Shown here piece by piece: positions 8,295 to 17,932 of a stretch of 64,000 bases of DNA. A program made the position numbers and the translations under genes. The stretch's first letter is position 1, and each line of letters opens with the position of its first letter. The stretch is taken from NCBI RefSeq assembly GCF_006717045.1, contig NZ_VFPH01000002.1:2046001-2110000 (forward strand). Direction: 5' to 3'. This DNA is from Pseudonocardia cypriaca (lineage in GTDB: Bacteria; Actinomycetota; Actinomycetes; Mycobacteriales; Pseudonocardiaceae). The notes under the pieces are model-generated. The model saw only the letters and a program-made list of their open reading frames with translations. It was not told the origin of the DNA and made no database searches.

Positions 8295-9575
8295 TCAGGA
8301 GTGGCGCGTGGCGCGCAGGAGCAGGTGCATCCCGACGTCCGTGGACCGTTCCCTGATGTCCGTGCGGCCGCCGGGGAGGCGGGGGCCGCGGGCGATCACC
8401 TGGCCGTCCGCGGTGGTGACGCAGAAGCAGACGTAGCCGACCGGCTTCGCCTCGGTTCCGCCGCCGGGTCCGGCGACACCCGTGATGCCGATGCCGACGT
8501 CGGCGCCGAAGCGCTCGCGAGCCCCGTCGGCCAGTGCCCGCGCGACCTCGGGCGACACGGCCCCGTGAGCGGCGATCATCTCGGCGGGCACGCCCAGCAG
8601 CTCGGTCTTGGCCTCGTTGGAGTAGGCGACCACCCCGCCGGCGACGTAGTCGGACGACCCGGCCAGGTCGACGAGTCGCGCGGCGAGCATGCCGCCGGTG
8701 CACGACTCCCCCGTGGCCACCGTCCAGCCGCGCTCGCGCAGCGCGCCGGCCAGCAGCTCGTCGGTGCTGGTGCCGTCGGTGCTCACGAGGTGCCGGGCGT
8801 GCCGCGCGGCGAGCTCAGCGTGCACCGCATCGGCCACCGACTCGGCGCCGGGTTGCGGGCGCAGGTCGACCTCCAGCCCCGAGCGGCGCAGGCACGTGGT
8901 GATCTCGACACCGGACAGGTCGCGCTCCGCCTCGATCTCGCGCAGGGTGGCCGCGATCTCGGACTCGGGCAGGCCGAAGTAGCGCAACGAGCGGGCCTCG
9001 GCAGCGGGCACGCGCGCGAGCAGCTCCCGCACGGGCGCCGACGCCAGCGCCGCAGGCCACATCCCCTGCAGCTCGCGGGGTGGTCCGGGCAGCACCACGA
9101 CGAGCGGGCCGCCCGGCCGGGGCACCACGAGCCCCGGCGCCGTGCCCACCGGGTCGAGCGCCACCGCGCCCCGCGGCACCATGGCCTGCTTGCGGTTCGC
9201 CGCGTCCAATGCGGGGCCACCGAAGCCGGTGCGGGCGGCGAACCCGGCCAGGATCTGCGCGATCCGCGCGTGCATCGCCTCGTCCAGCTCCAGCGGCACG
9301 CCCGCGAACCGGGCGACGATCTCGGCGGTCAGGTCGTCGGCCGTCGGGCCGAGCCCACCACTGGTGACGACCAGCTCGCAGCCGTCCTCGAGTGCGAGGT
9401 CGAGCGCGCGGGCGAGGTCGCCGGGGCGGTCGCCGACGACCTGCACGTGCGCCACCTCGAAGCCGAGCGCGGTGAGCTCGCGGGAGAGCCACGGGCCGTT
9501 GCGATCGGGGATGACGCCCGTCAGCAGCTCGCTCCCGGTTACGACGACGGCGGCCCGCGGCCTGACGGTGTTCAT
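8295..9575 (-). CDS. cinA: CinA-family protein (MoCF-like + NMN amidohydrolase domains)
   Basis: 426 aa from ATG 9575 (MNTVRPRAAVVVTGSELLTG). The N-terminal MoCF/COG1058 domain shows VTSGGLGPTADDLT. The C-terminal CinA domain (about 265-420) shows ATGESCTGGMLAARL, GGVVAYSNEAK and GITGVAGPGGGT. The C-terminal domain deamidates nicotinamide mononucleotide in pyridine-nucleotide recycling, and the N-terminal domain is an ADP-ribose-type pyrophosphatase in some homologues. The stop codon abuts the double-hairpin repeat. Confidence 0.88.
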   Translation of the reverse strand: MNTVRPRAAVVVTGSELLTGVIPDRNGPWLSRELTALGFEVAHVQVVGDRPGDLARALDLALEDGCELVVTSGGLGPTADDLTAEIVARFAGVPLELDEAMHARIAQILAGFAARTGFGGPALDAANRKQAMVPRGAVALDPVGTAPGLVVPRPGGPLVVVLPGPPRELQGMWPAALASAPVRELLARVPAAEARSLRYFGLPESEIAATLREIEAERDLSGVEITTCLRRSGLEVDLRPQPGAESVADAVHAELAARHARHLVSTDGTSTDELLAGALRERGWTVATGESCTGGMLAARLVDLAGSSDYVAGGVVAYSNEAKTELLGVPAEMIAAHGAVSPEVARALADGARERFGADVGIGITGVAGPGGGTEAKPVGYVCFCVTTADGQVIARGPRLPGGRTDIRERSTDVGMHLLLRATRHS

Positions 9576-9652
9576 CTGCCTCCGCTCCGCGCTCCCGCGG
9601 CTCGCGTCCAACATGGCTTCGCTCCGCACCGACAGGCCGGAACCCGTCCGGA

Positions 9653-10621
9653 TCAGGCGGCCACCGCGTCGAGGGCGGCCACCGCCGACTCGTCACCGAT
9701 GCGCACGGCATCGCCGACGCGCACGGGGTCGACGCACAGCGCGCCCATGCCCGCTGAGCGCGCCGGGCCGATGGCGGCCAGGTGGCCCGGCCCCCGGTCG
9801 GGGTGCGCGGCGTCGGTGACCAGCCGCAGGTCGACGCCGTACCGGCGGGACCCCTGTGCGAGCGAGCCCAGGCCGGGGACGAGCCGGTCGAGCGCGCGGG
9901 CCCACAGGGAGAGCCCGGCGTCGGCGTCCGGGTGGAGGTCGTCGGTTCCCCGGCACAGCAGCACGAGCACGTGGGTGGCACCGCCGCGCAGTGCCCTCGC
10001 CATGGCGAGCGGCTCCGCGACCGACCCGTCGACCCACCGCCGTCCGCCCCACGAGATCGGCGGACCGGCCAGCAGCGGGATGGACGCGCTCGCGCGCAGC
10101 GCCCGCTTCCAGTCCTCGACCGTCTCCATGCCCACCAGGGTGTGGGCGGTCAGGTCCGCTGCGTCGGTTGCCACCACGCGAAGCGGCGCCGGAGTGCGCC
10201 CCAGCTCGTGCCACGCGAGTGGCTTGCGGTCGGAGAGCACGTCGTGCACGAGGTGGTCGAGGGCGACCACCGGGCGGCGGCTGCCGAGCCGGCGCATGTT
10301 GATGAAGACGTCCGTGCAGAGGTCCTCCGGGTAGCTCGCGGCGCAGGCAGCTGCCTCGCCCGTGAGGAAGGCCGCGCCGCTGAACCCGCCGGACGACGCC
10401 CCGTAGACCTCGTCGAACGCCGGGACGAGGCCGGCACGGTCGAGTGCGCGCAGCATCCCGGCCACGTACGCGCCGCGCATGCCCCCGCCACCGATGACGA
10501 GGGCGACGCGGTGATCGTCGTCACGGGCACCGGGAGTGGTGCGGGCTGCTCTGCGCTCGCGCAGGACCGCGATGACCTCCCGGTCACCGTGCAGAAAAGG
10601 GACGGGAGACACCATCGGCAC
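9653..10621 (-). CDS. Patatin-like phospholipase family protein
   Basis: 322 aa. Contains the patatin oxyanion hole (GGGGMRGAYVAG), nucleophile motif G-A-S-S-G within YGASSGGFSG, and catalytic Asp in D-G-S (WVDGSVAEPL). The catalytic dyad is therefore intact. It probably hydrolyses acyl esters of lipids; no signal peptide is visible, so it should be cytoplasmic or peripheral. A second ATG at 10615 is an alternative start. It is separated by 77 nt from the cinA-like gene on the same strand. Confidence 0.85.
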   Translation of the reverse strand: MPMVSPVPFLHGDREVIAVLRERRAARTTPGARDDDHRVALVIGGGGMRGAYVAGMLRALDRAGLVPAFDEVYGASSGGFSGAAFLTGEAAACAASYPEDLCTDVFINMRRLGSRRPVVALDHLVHDVLSDRKPLAWHELGRTPAPLRVVATDAADLTAHTLVGMETVEDWKRALRASASIPLLAGPPISWGGRRWVDGSVAEPLAMARALRGGATHVLVLLCRGTDDLHPDADAGLSLWARALDRLVPGLGSLAQGSRRYGVDLRLVTDAAHPDRGPGHLAAIGPARSAGMGALCVDPVRVGDAVRIGDESAVAALDAVAA

Positions 10622-11309
10622 GCGAACAGGGTAACGGGGTGCGCCGCATCACCGAGCAGACAGCGACAGTGGGTGCTCGGGCAATGACGACCAGCAGCGT
10701 TCAGCGCGGCTAGGCTGTCGGTCGGCGCGGCGTTCGGGCGCGAGCACCCGCTGCGCTCCAAAGGGGACGATTCCGCAGGTCCGCGCGGTGATGGCCCGGA
10801 CGGGTCCCTCGTCGCCCACCCGGGGCAGCGGCGGGGAGCACGCGCAGTGACCGCTCGCCCCCGCGGCCGCTCCGGCCGAACGACCGCAAGTCGCCGAGGT
10901 TGCGCGCGAGATGATGAGCGCGCGCCGAGCGGCGACCCCTATGCGCTCATTGTCTAGGAGTGGCGGCGAACGGCGATGCGGAAACGGCGAGCGGCATCAG
11001 CCGAAACGTTACCGTTATTCGGCGACGTGCCCGTAAATTGGTCCGAGCGAGTGATTCGAGCGGTGACAGAGGTCACAGCAGTTGATTACGAAGCGCTGTG
11101 ACGCTCTCAGGTAGGTCACTCCACTGGCTGAGCAACGCCTTCGGTACTCTGTCGTCGACCTGGGGAAACTCGGGCATTCGGGTGGCTGCTTCCACCAGTG
11201 TGGTTGCGCTGCGTGACGAAGGACCTGGGCGTTCGTGGATCCATCAGCTGCGAAACCATCGTCCGTCAGAGGCGACCGGAACGGTTGCCAAGAATTGGAG
11301 GGGCATTCC
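10622..11309. other. Long leader/promoter region of polysaccharide module A
   Basis: 688 nt without a convincing gene. The downstream third resembles the leader of module B: a shared block GTGCCC..AAATTGGTCCG near 11027-11045, a GTGAC-N4-GTCAC palindrome at 11063-11076, then a patchily conserved stretch up to the identical GGCATTCC/CAATTCC-ATG context. No known riboswitch was recognised. The upstream part (10622-10950) holds nothing I can identify. Confidence 0.6.
11063..11076. promoter_or_regulatory. CRP-like palindrome upstream of module A
   Basis: GTGAC-AGAG-GTCAC fits the CRP/GlxR half-site rule GTGA-N6-TCAC. It lies 247 nt before the first ATG of module A. The same palindrome with a different core occurs 251 nt before module B. 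Conservation between diverged leaders supports function; the cognate protein is inferred. Confidence 0.5.
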
Positions 11310-12293
11310 ATGCAGTCGTCGAGGATCTTCATCGTCGGATCGGGCGTCGTGGGAGCTGCTACGGGTGGTGGCTTCCGTGAGGCCGGCCACGACGTGACGT
11401 TCATCGACATCAACGAGGCGCGGGTCAGCGAGCTCAAGGAGCGTGGCTGGGACGCACGCACCGCGATCGACCTGACCGACGAGCCCGAGTCGTTGATCTT
11501 CCTCACCCTGCCCACCCCGCACGAGGGGCACCGCTACGACCTGACCGCGTTCACCGCCGGCACCGCTTCGGTGGGCAAGGCCCTCGCCGGGTCCGCCGCC
11601 CGCCACACGGTCGTCGTGCGCTCCACCGTTCCCCCGGGCACCACCGAGGGCCTCGTCAAGGAGACCCTGGAGGAGAACTCCGGGATGGTGGCCAACGAGG
11701 GCTTCGGCCTGGCGTCCAACCCCGAGTTCCTGCGCGCCGTCTCGGCCGCCGAGGACTTCGCCAACCCGTGGATGACGATCATCGCCAGCCGCGACCCGCA
11801 GAACGTCGAGCGGCTGCGCGAGGTGCTCGCGCCGTTCGGTGGCGAGCTGCGCACCTTCTCGAACCCGGCCGAGGCCGAGTTCATCAAGTGCGCGCACAAC
11901 ATCTTCAACGCCACCAAGATCAGCTTCTGGAACGAGATGTGGCTCGTCGCGCAGAAGCTCGGTGTCGACCTCGACCCGATCGCCGCCACCGTGGCGCGCT
12001 CGGCCGAGGGTTCGATCAACCCCGAGTACGGCATCCGCGGTGGCGCCCCCTACGGCGGCGTCTGCCTCCCCAAGGACACCTGCGGCTTCCTCGGCTTCGC
12101 GGCCAACATCGACGTCGACATGCCGCTGCTCTCCGCGGTGGTTGAAACGAACGACCGCCTTGCCGCGATCGTTTCAGAAGAGGTCGACACCGCGACCCAC
12201 GCCGCGTCGCACGCCCAGCTGCGCCAGGCTGCCAGTGGAAAGGAGACGGCTGCTGCAGTGGTGAACGGACAGCAGCAGCACGAGCCGGCATGA
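11310..12293 (+). CDS. Short nucleotide-sugar 6-dehydrogenase, module A
   Basis: 327 aa from ATG 11310, preceded by GGAGGGG. UDP-glucose/GDP-mannose dehydrogenase family: NAD-binding GSGVVG (11-16), NPEFLRAVSAAEDF, central-domain helix (KCAHNIFNATKISFWNEM) and the catalytic thiol Cys252 in GGVCLPKDT. The family oxidises NDP-hexose to NDP-hexuronate with two NAD+. Usual length is 390-450 aa; this protein stops ~75 residues after Cys252 and lacks the C-terminal UDP-binding Rossmann domain. The copy in module B ends at the same point, so it is not random damage. Sugar and nucleotide are not predictable. It overlaps the glycosyltransferase gene by 4 nt (ATGA). Confidence 0.85.
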   Translation: MQSSRIFIVGSGVVGAATGGGFREAGHDVTFIDINEARVSELKERGWDARTAIDLTDEPESLIFLTLPTPHEGHRYDLTAFTAGTASVGKALAGSAARHTVVVRSTVPPGTTEGLVKETLEENSGMVANEGFGLASNPEFLRAVSAAEDFANPWMTIIASRDPQNVERLREVLAPFGGELRTFSNPAEAEFIKCAHNIFNATKISFWNEMWLVAQKLGVDLDPIAATVARSAEGSINPEYGIRGGAPYGGVCLPKDTCGFLGFAANIDVDMPLLSAVVETNDRLAAIVSEEVDTATHAASHAQLRQAASGKETAAAVVNGQQQHEPA

Positions 12294-13540
12294 ACCTACC
12301 TGCGTACTACTACGTGCTGGGCACCCCGCTCGGGGTGCTCGGCCTGATCCGGTGGGCCACTTGGCTGGTCCGCCGGATCCCGGCAGTGCTCTACAAACCG
12401 GTGGTCAACAACTACCGGCTTCCGATGAGCATCGTGGTCCCCACCTACCAGGAGGACCCGGAGATCTTCGCGATGGCGATCGAGTCATGGCTCGCCAACC
12501 GGGTCGCGGAAGTGATCCTCGTCATCGACGCCTCGGACACGACCTGCCAGGAGATCGCACGCAGGTACCCGGTCCGGATCGTCATCACCGACGTCCCGGG
12601 CAAGCGGGACGCGTTGCGCCGCGGTTGGCGCGCCGCCCGCACCGAGCTCGTCGCGCTCGTCGACTCCGACACCATCTGGGCCCCCGACGTGGCCGCCGAG
12701 GTGTGCAAGCCGTTCGCCGACCCCCGCATCGGCGGGGTCGGCACCCGGCAGTGCGTCTACGGCACCAAGGGGTTCCTGGCGCGGATCACCGACATGTTCC
12801 TCGACAACCGGTACTTCGACGAGAACGCCAGCCAGACCCTGCTGGGTCAGGCGGTGGCGTGCCTGTCGGGTCGTACCGCGATCTACCGGCGCAGCCTGCT
12901 GCTGGAGATCGAGGCCGAGTTCATGGAAGAGAAGTTCTGGGGCATCCCCTGCCTGTCGGGCGACGACAAGCGCCTCACCACGCTCACGCTCGAGCACGGC
13001 TACCTCACCTACATGCAGCGCACTGCGGTGGTGTGGTCGACGTTCCCGGACAAGTGGAGCATCTTCTTCAAGCAGCGGGTGCGCTGGGCGCGCAACACGT
13101 GGCGCTCGGACATGCGGGCGCTGTCGAAGCCCTGGATCTGGAAGCACCCGTTCCTCGCCTACACGATGATCGACAAGGCGCTGTCGGGCTTCACGGTGCT
13201 GCTCGGTCCGATCTTCCTGGTCACGGCGTTGATCGCGCAGGAGTGGATCGTCGCCGCGATCCTCGTGTCCTGGTGGCAGATCAGCCGCGCCGCGAAGTTC
13301 CTGCCCCACATCGTGCGACGGCCTTCGAGTTTCTTCTTCGTGCTGGGCTACGTGGTCGTCTCCTGGCTCATGGCGCTCATCAAGATCCGCGCCCTGATGA
13401 CGATCCGCTACCAGAAGTGGGGCACCCGCCAGGTCGCCGTCGAGAACGGTCAGGTCGTACGCACAGCGGGCGCTGGCGGCGGCATCGAGGACGACGCGAC
13501 CATCCCGATGCGGGTGGTCGGTGTGGGGAGGGCCGCATGA
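12290..13540 (+). CDS. Processive family 2 glycosyltransferase (HAS/NodC/Alg8-like), module A
   Basis: 416 aa. An N-terminal membrane segment (about 5-35) precedes a GT2 domain with substrate/metal motif DSD (125-127), acceptor-site GDD (224-226) and Q-x-x-R-W at 262-266 (QRVRW), the signature of processive membrane synthases such as hyaluronan synthase, NodC and Alg8. Three or four hydrophobic segments follow (about 288-375). It should polymerise an NDP-sugar and thread the chain across the membrane; the adjacent dehydrogenase suggests uronic-acid units. No PilZ/Alg44 partner is nearby. It overlaps both neighbours by 4 nt. Confidence 0.88.
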   Translation: MNLPAYYYVLGTPLGVLGLIRWATWLVRRIPAVLYKPVVNNYRLPMSIVVPTYQEDPEIFAMAIESWLANRVAEVILVIDASDTTCQEIARRYPVRIVITDVPGKRDALRRGWRAARTELVALVDSDTIWAPDVAAEVCKPFADPRIGGVGTRQCVYGTKGFLARITDMFLDNRYFDENASQTLLGQAVACLSGRTAIYRRSLLLEIEAEFMEEKFWGIPCLSGDDKRLTTLTLEHGYLTYMQRTAVVWSTFPDKWSIFFKQRVRWARNTWRSDMRALSKPWIWKHPFLAYTMIDKALSGFTVLLGPIFLVTALIAQEWIVAAILVSWWQISRAAKFLPHIVRRPSSFFFVLGYVVVSWLMALIKIRALMTIRYQKWGTRQVAVENGQVVRTAGAGGGIEDDATIPMRVVGVGRAA

Positions 13541-15693
13541 CCAGCTCCCGGACGCGCAGGCAGGGCATCGCCAGGATCATCCTGGCGAGCCTCGCCATCA
13601 GCGCGCTCGCTCTTCCCGCCACGGCCGCATCGGCCGCGGCGGCAGCGCCTGCGCCTGGTGGCGTGGCGATGGTCCAGTCCTCTCCGCCTGCAGGCGACGG
13701 CGGCAGCAGCGACCCGGGCGGTGGTGGCGGCGGCGCCAGCGAGCCCGAGCCCGAGCCCGAACCGGAGCCCGAGCCCGAACCGGAGCCCGACCCCCAGCCG
13801 GACCCCGACCCCGCCCCGGCCCCGCGGCCCAGCGGCCCCTCCCAGGCCGAGCTCGAGGAGAAGCGTCGGGCGGAGCAGGAGCGCAAGGCGGCGGAGAAGG
13901 CGGAGAAGGAAGCGGCCGAAGCGGCCGCGAAGGCCGCCGAGAAGGCCCGCAAGGCCGAGGAGCGCGCCCGCAGGGAGGCCGCCGAGCGCGCCGAGCAGGC
14001 CGCGAAGGCCCGCTCCTCGTGGGACGAGCGCGGCAGGCCCCGCCAGATGGTCACCGTGCGCGTCGACCGCGTCGAGGTGGTCGACAACGGGCGGCTCACC
14101 ACCCTCGTCCCCCGGCGTCCCGGCGTGCTGTCGCTCAAGGAACTCGACCGGATGCTGCCGGCCGACTGGGTCACCATCGACGGCGACACGGCCACGGTGA
14201 ACATGGCCATCGTCCTGACGCCCGGCGTCAACTTCGAGATCGCCGACATCCCCACCGTGAAGGTGCTCGGCGGCCCCGAAACGCCGGATGCCTGTCCGAT
14301 CTACACCGGCAGCGGCCGGCTGACGCTGAAGAACACCACGCTCTCGGGCGTCGACCGCGGCGGGCAGCCGCTGCCGATGGAGGCGGCCGGCCGGCCGTTC
14401 CTCGAGGCGGCGACCGGCGGTGAGATCCACGCCACCGACGTCACCATCACCGACATGGGCGTCCCCGAGCACGGCCAGGTGACCGCGGAGCCCGCCGTGG
14501 GCTTCAACCCGAACAGCACCGGGTCGCTCGTGCGCACCACGCTGCAGCGCAACAACATCGGCGTGGAGGTCTCGCGGGCCCAGAACGTGAACCTCGACGG
14601 GGTCACGGTCACCGAGTCGCAGACCGACGGCATCGTCCTCAACGCCGACAAGGGCACCCGCATGGCCAACCTGCGCGCCGAGAACAACGGTGGCAACGGG
14701 ATGTTCGTCGGTGGGGCGAACTCCAACCGATCGGTCAGCGGGCTCACCACGAAGAACAACGCGCTCTACGGCCTGGTCGTCACCCAGCAGGACGGCGCCA
14801 AGGTCAGCGGCATCGCCACCGAGGCCGACAAGGCGGGCGGGCTGCGGCTGAACCAGGTGAAGAACATCGAGATCACCGACTACACGGCAACCGACCAGCC
14901 GATCGGCATCTTCACCCACGTCGGCAGCACCGGCATCGTGCTCGACAACATCCGCACGAGCGGAGGCCGCCGGGGCGTGGTGATCGAGAAGAGCACCCTG
15001 AACCTCGAGCTGAAGAACTCGACGATCGAGGGTTCCCGCGTCGCCGGTGTCAACGTCGGTGGCAAGGAGGTCCGCATCAACGGCGTGCAGATCACCGACG
15101 CCAAGGCGGGCGTTCGCCTCGAGCGCGGGGCCGCGCACGTCCAGCTCACCGGCATGACGATCGACGGCGGCCGAGACGGGGTCGTCAGCTCGGCCGGTGC
15201 GGCGGACGTCACCATCACCGACCTCACGGCGAACAACGTCTCGGACGGTGCGATCCGGCTCGCCACTCCGAACGCCGTCGTCAACGGCGGCACGATCACC
15301 GGCGGTTCCACGGGCATCCAGGTCACCGCCCCGGCCACGATCAGCGCGGTGGCGATCAACGGGCCCAGCGCGGGCATGCGGGTCCGCTCACCCGAGATGG
15401 TGCGCGCCGAGAACGTCGCGATCGAGGCCACCAGCCTGGGCCTGGACGTCGCGCCCGGTAGCCAGCTCGTCCTCGCCAACTCGAGCGTGCACGCGCTGGA
15501 GGCGGTCCGGGGGGTGTTCGTCCCGGAGGGCGTGAACAACATCAGCCTCCCGCCGCTCAACCTGCTGGCCGCCATGGGCGTGCCGCTGATCCTGCTGGCC
15601 ATCGTGCTTGAGCAGGTGCACTCCTTCCGGCAGCGCAAGGTGGGCGGCAACAAGAAGCGCCTGCCCCCGGCGATCCCGGTGGGAGCCGGCTAG
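13537..15693 (+). CDS. Membrane-tethered right-handed beta-helix protein, module A
   Basis: 718 aa from ATG 13537, which overlaps the GT2 stop by 4 nt. Order: signal peptide (about 1-35), Gly/Ser linker, a Pro-Glu dipeptide tract (about 69-90), a charged Ala/Lys/Glu helix (about 105-165), a parallel beta-helix built from short N/G/V-rich rungs (about 220-660), and a C-terminal membrane segment (about 675-695) with a basic tail. It is thus displayed outside the cell and anchored at its C-terminus. Beta-helix folds are shared by polysaccharide epimerases, lyases and hydrolases; no AlgG DPH motif is present. A role in modifying or guiding the polymer is inference. Confidence 0.82.
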   Translation: MTSSRTRRQGIARIILASLAISALALPATAASAAAAAPAPGGVAMVQSSPPAGDGGSSDPGGGGGGASEPEPEPEPEPEPEPEPDPQPDPDPAPAPRPSGPSQAELEEKRRAEQERKAAEKAEKEAAEAAAKAAEKARKAEERARREAAERAEQAAKARSSWDERGRPRQMVTVRVDRVEVVDNGRLTTLVPRRPGVLSLKELDRMLPADWVTIDGDTATVNMAIVLTPGVNFEIADIPTVKVLGGPETPDACPIYTGSGRLTLKNTTLSGVDRGGQPLPMEAAGRPFLEAATGGEIHATDVTITDMGVPEHGQVTAEPAVGFNPNSTGSLVRTTLQRNNIGVEVSRAQNVNLDGVTVTESQTDGIVLNADKGTRMANLRAENNGGNGMFVGGANSNRSVSGLTTKNNALYGLVVTQQDGAKVSGIATEADKAGGLRLNQVKNIEITDYTATDQPIGIFTHVGSTGIVLDNIRTSGGRRGVVIEKSTLNLELKNSTIEGSRVAGVNVGGKEVRINGVQITDAKAGVRLERGAAHVQLTGMTIDGGRDGVVSSAGAADVTITDLTANNVSDGAIRLATPNAVVNGGTITGGSTGIQVTAPATISAVAINGPSAGMRVRSPEMVRAENVAIEATSLGLDVAPGSQLVLANSSVHALEAVRGVFVPEGVNNISLPPLNLLAAMGVPLILLAIVLEQVHSFRQRKVGGNKKRLPPAIPVGAG

Positions 15694-15848
15694 CCGGACC
15701 GATGTCCCAGTCCACGTCCCGGTGCTCCGCCTCCGCGCTGCGGCGGCGGGGCACCGTCCTCGGAAGAGGAGCCCGCCGCCCCGGGCGCCACGGGCGCATC
15801 ACGACGACCGGCCGCGACGCCGGTGCCGACCCGAGGATGACCCAGACG

Positions 15849-17222
15849 ATGTCTCGACAGATCGCTTCCCGTGCTGCCCACCCCCGCGGCCGGACCGCCG
15901 CGCTCGGGGTCCTCCTGGCCGTCTCCGCACTGCTGGCGAGCGCCTGCGCCAACCCGACGCCCGAGCCGGTCGCGAAGAAGGAGGCCCCGCCTTCCGAGAA
16001 GGTGGACCCCGCCGCGCCGTGCTCCAGGGAGCCGTGGACGGGAGGCGAAGGCGGTGGCGGCGGCGGCGCCCCCACCGTGCGCATGGACCCACCGGCGAGC
16101 CCCGGCGGTCCGCCGACGATCACGCTGTCGGCCGGCGAGAACGTGCCCCTCCCGGCGCTGGCCCCGCGGTCGGGCGGCAACCTCCGCGAGGTCGGTGACG
16201 GCGTGTGGGAGCTGCGCGCCGACATCTCCATCGTCCCGGGGGCGTCGCTGCGGATCGCGGCGCCCGAGGTGAAGTGGCTCAGGCTGATCAGCGAGAACGG
16301 CAAGATCGCCGCGGTGAAGGCGTCCGGCGGTGGCCTCGACGTAGTCGGCAGCTGCATCACCACGTGGGACCCCGGCGCGAACACCGCGGACACCAACCTC
16401 GACGACGGCCGCGGCTACCTGCTCGCCCGCGACGGCGCGCGGATGGAGATCGACCACGCCGAGCTCCGGTTCCTCGGCAACGGCACCGTCGAGTCCTACG
16501 GGATCTCCTGGCGCACCGAGGGCACGACCGGGAAGATGACCAACAGCGTCTCGTCCCACAACTACTTCGGCATGTACAGCTACGAGGTGGCCGGGCTCGT
16601 CGTCACCAACAGCGAGTTCCACGACAACAAGCTGTACGGCATCGACCCGCACACCGGGTCACACGACATGCTCATCGAGGGCAACGTGGCCCACGACAAC
16701 GGCAAGCACGGCATCATCCTCGCCGAGGACTGCACCGACAGCGTCATCCGGAACAACGTCGTCTACCGCAACGCGCACCACGGCATCGTGCTGTACCTGC
16801 GGTCCGACCGGAACACGATCGAGGGCAACGACAGCTTCGCGAACGCTTCGCAGGGCATCAACGTCAACGAGTCCAACGACAGCACGATCCGCAACAACCG
16901 GGTCTACGACAACAACGAGGCCGGGATCAGCGTCACGCAGACGTCGCGGAACATCGGCGTCGAGAACAACCAGGTCCGTGGGAACAAGCAGGACGGCGTG
17001 CGTGTCGTGAGCGAGTCGAGCGGCACGAAGGTGAGCGGCAACACCATCGGCGAGAACGGGCGGTACGGCGTCTACGTCGACATCGACGGCGACGACCTCG
17101 ACATCTCGGACAACCTGATCTTCGCCAACCGTTCCGGGATCCTCCTGAAGGGATCAGCGGTCGTGCCCGACGGCAGCAACTCGATCTTCGAGAACCAGAA
17201 CGGCGCGATCCTCAGCGACTGA
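15849..17222 (+). CDS. AlgG-like beta-helix lipoprotein (C5-epimerase-like), module A
   Basis: 457 aa from ATG 15849 (GAGG 12 nt upstream; ATG 15837 also possible). The signal peptide ends in a lipobox-like L-A-S-A-C, making Cys33 a candidate lipidation site. The beta-helix holds LYGIDPH (Asp266-Pro-His268) and GKHGII, the region around the DPHD motif of the alginate C5-epimerase AlgG, where the His is the catalytic base. The position of AlgG's catalytic Arg (VSRE) appears to be Glu293 (LAED), judged from recalled AlgG sequence. It may epimerise or otherwise process the extracellular polyuronide. A strong terminator follows 70 nt later. Confidence 0.82.
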   Translation: MSRQIASRAAHPRGRTAALGVLLAVSALLASACANPTPEPVAKKEAPPSEKVDPAAPCSREPWTGGEGGGGGGAPTVRMDPPASPGGPPTITLSAGENVPLPALAPRSGGNLREVGDGVWELRADISIVPGASLRIAAPEVKWLRLISENGKIAAVKASGGGLDVVGSCITTWDPGANTADTNLDDGRGYLLARDGARMEIDHAELRFLGNGTVESYGISWRTEGTTGKMTNSVSSHNYFGMYSYEVAGLVVTNSEFHDNKLYGIDPHTGSHDMLIEGNVAHDNGKHGIILAEDCTDSVIRNNVVYRNAHHGIVLYLRSDRNTIEGNDSFANASQGINVNESNDSTIRNNRVYDNNEAGISVTQTSRNIGVENNQVRGNKQDGVRVVSESSGTKVSGNTIGENGRYGVYVDIDGDDLDISDNLIFANRSGILLKGSAVVPDGSNSIFENQNGAILSD

Positions 17223-17292
17223 CATCCTCCGCGGGGAGCACCTCGCACCCGAACGAGCCACCCGAACGAGCCGCCCGACCGCGGGCGCAGCC

Positions 17293-17326
17293 GGCCCGGG
17301 CGCATCTGGTCTGATGCGCCCGGGCC
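17293..17326 (+). terminator. Hairpin terminator ending module A
   Basis: Arms 17293-17305 and 17314-17326 pair perfectly over 13 bp of GC-rich sequence around an 8-nt loop, 70 nt after the AlgG-like gene. No U-tract follows. Confidence 0.75.
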
Positions 17327-17681
17327 GCTCTCGTTTCGCTCGATCGACGTCCGACCGGGGCTCTCGTGCCGCGCACCTCCCCCTGCTCGACGCGCTGGTC
17401 GGTAGAGCTCGCGGCCCCGAGCCGGACGCCGTTGCCGAGGCTGTCCGCTGCTCCCCGGAGGTCGAGCACTCTGGGTGAAGGCGACCGCCCGACGGAGCCG
17501 GTCGGCAAACGCCGCTCCCGCGCGGGGGATGCGCCCGTCCGAGCGGCAGGTCGCCGAACGGTCACACGCCGGGTAGGTTTTGCGCCGGGCGGCGCCCGAG
17601 GCCACCCGAACGGCTGTTTCCGGGATGGATACGGGTGCCCCGATAATTGCTCCGGATTCACCGGACCAGGTGCATTTCCCG

Positions 17682-17695
17682 GTGACCCACGTCAC
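17682..17695. promoter_or_regulatory. CRP-like palindrome upstream of module B
   Basis: GTGAC-CCAC-GTCAC, 251 nt before ATG 17933. The arms are identical to those at 11063-11076 while the core and flanks differ, as expected for a selected protein-binding site. Confidence 0.5.
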
Positions 17696-17932
17696 AAAGC
17701 TGGTTACGCAAAGTTGAACGACACAGGTCGGGCCTGCCGCGCGCGAAGCGGCTGTGACAGCCATATCGCACGGCTGAGCTGCCCGAACAGGCTACCGAGC
17801 CACCGATAGCCCACCGTGGCCGGATACGCCGTGTAATCAGCGCATACACGATCGTGGAGCCGCTGGATTGCGGAACCATCTCCCCTGACGCGACAGGTTC
17901 GACCGCCGAGAAATAGGGGAAGGTGCAATTCC

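Larger units (their letters stand above)
17223..17932. other. Intergenic region between modules A and B
   Basis: 710 nt without a convincing gene. It holds the module A terminator at 17293-17326, then ~300 nt with nothing recognised, then the module B leader. That leader shares with module A a GTGCCCC..TAATTGCTCCG block (17635-17655), the GTGAC-N4-GTCAC palindrome (17682-17695) and the sequence around the first ATG. Confidence 0.6.

Noticed and set aside
10622..11309. A cyclic-di-nucleotide riboswitch in the long module A leader
   Set aside because: The leaders of modules A and B share short blocks and a palindrome, but no recognisable riboswitch core was found by eye.
12352..13536. A 1113-aa beta-helix protein starting inside the glycosyltransferase gene
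   Set aside because: The upstream part is an out-of-frame shadow of the GT2 gene; the signal peptide begins at ATG 13537, which overlaps the GT2 stop by 4 nt.
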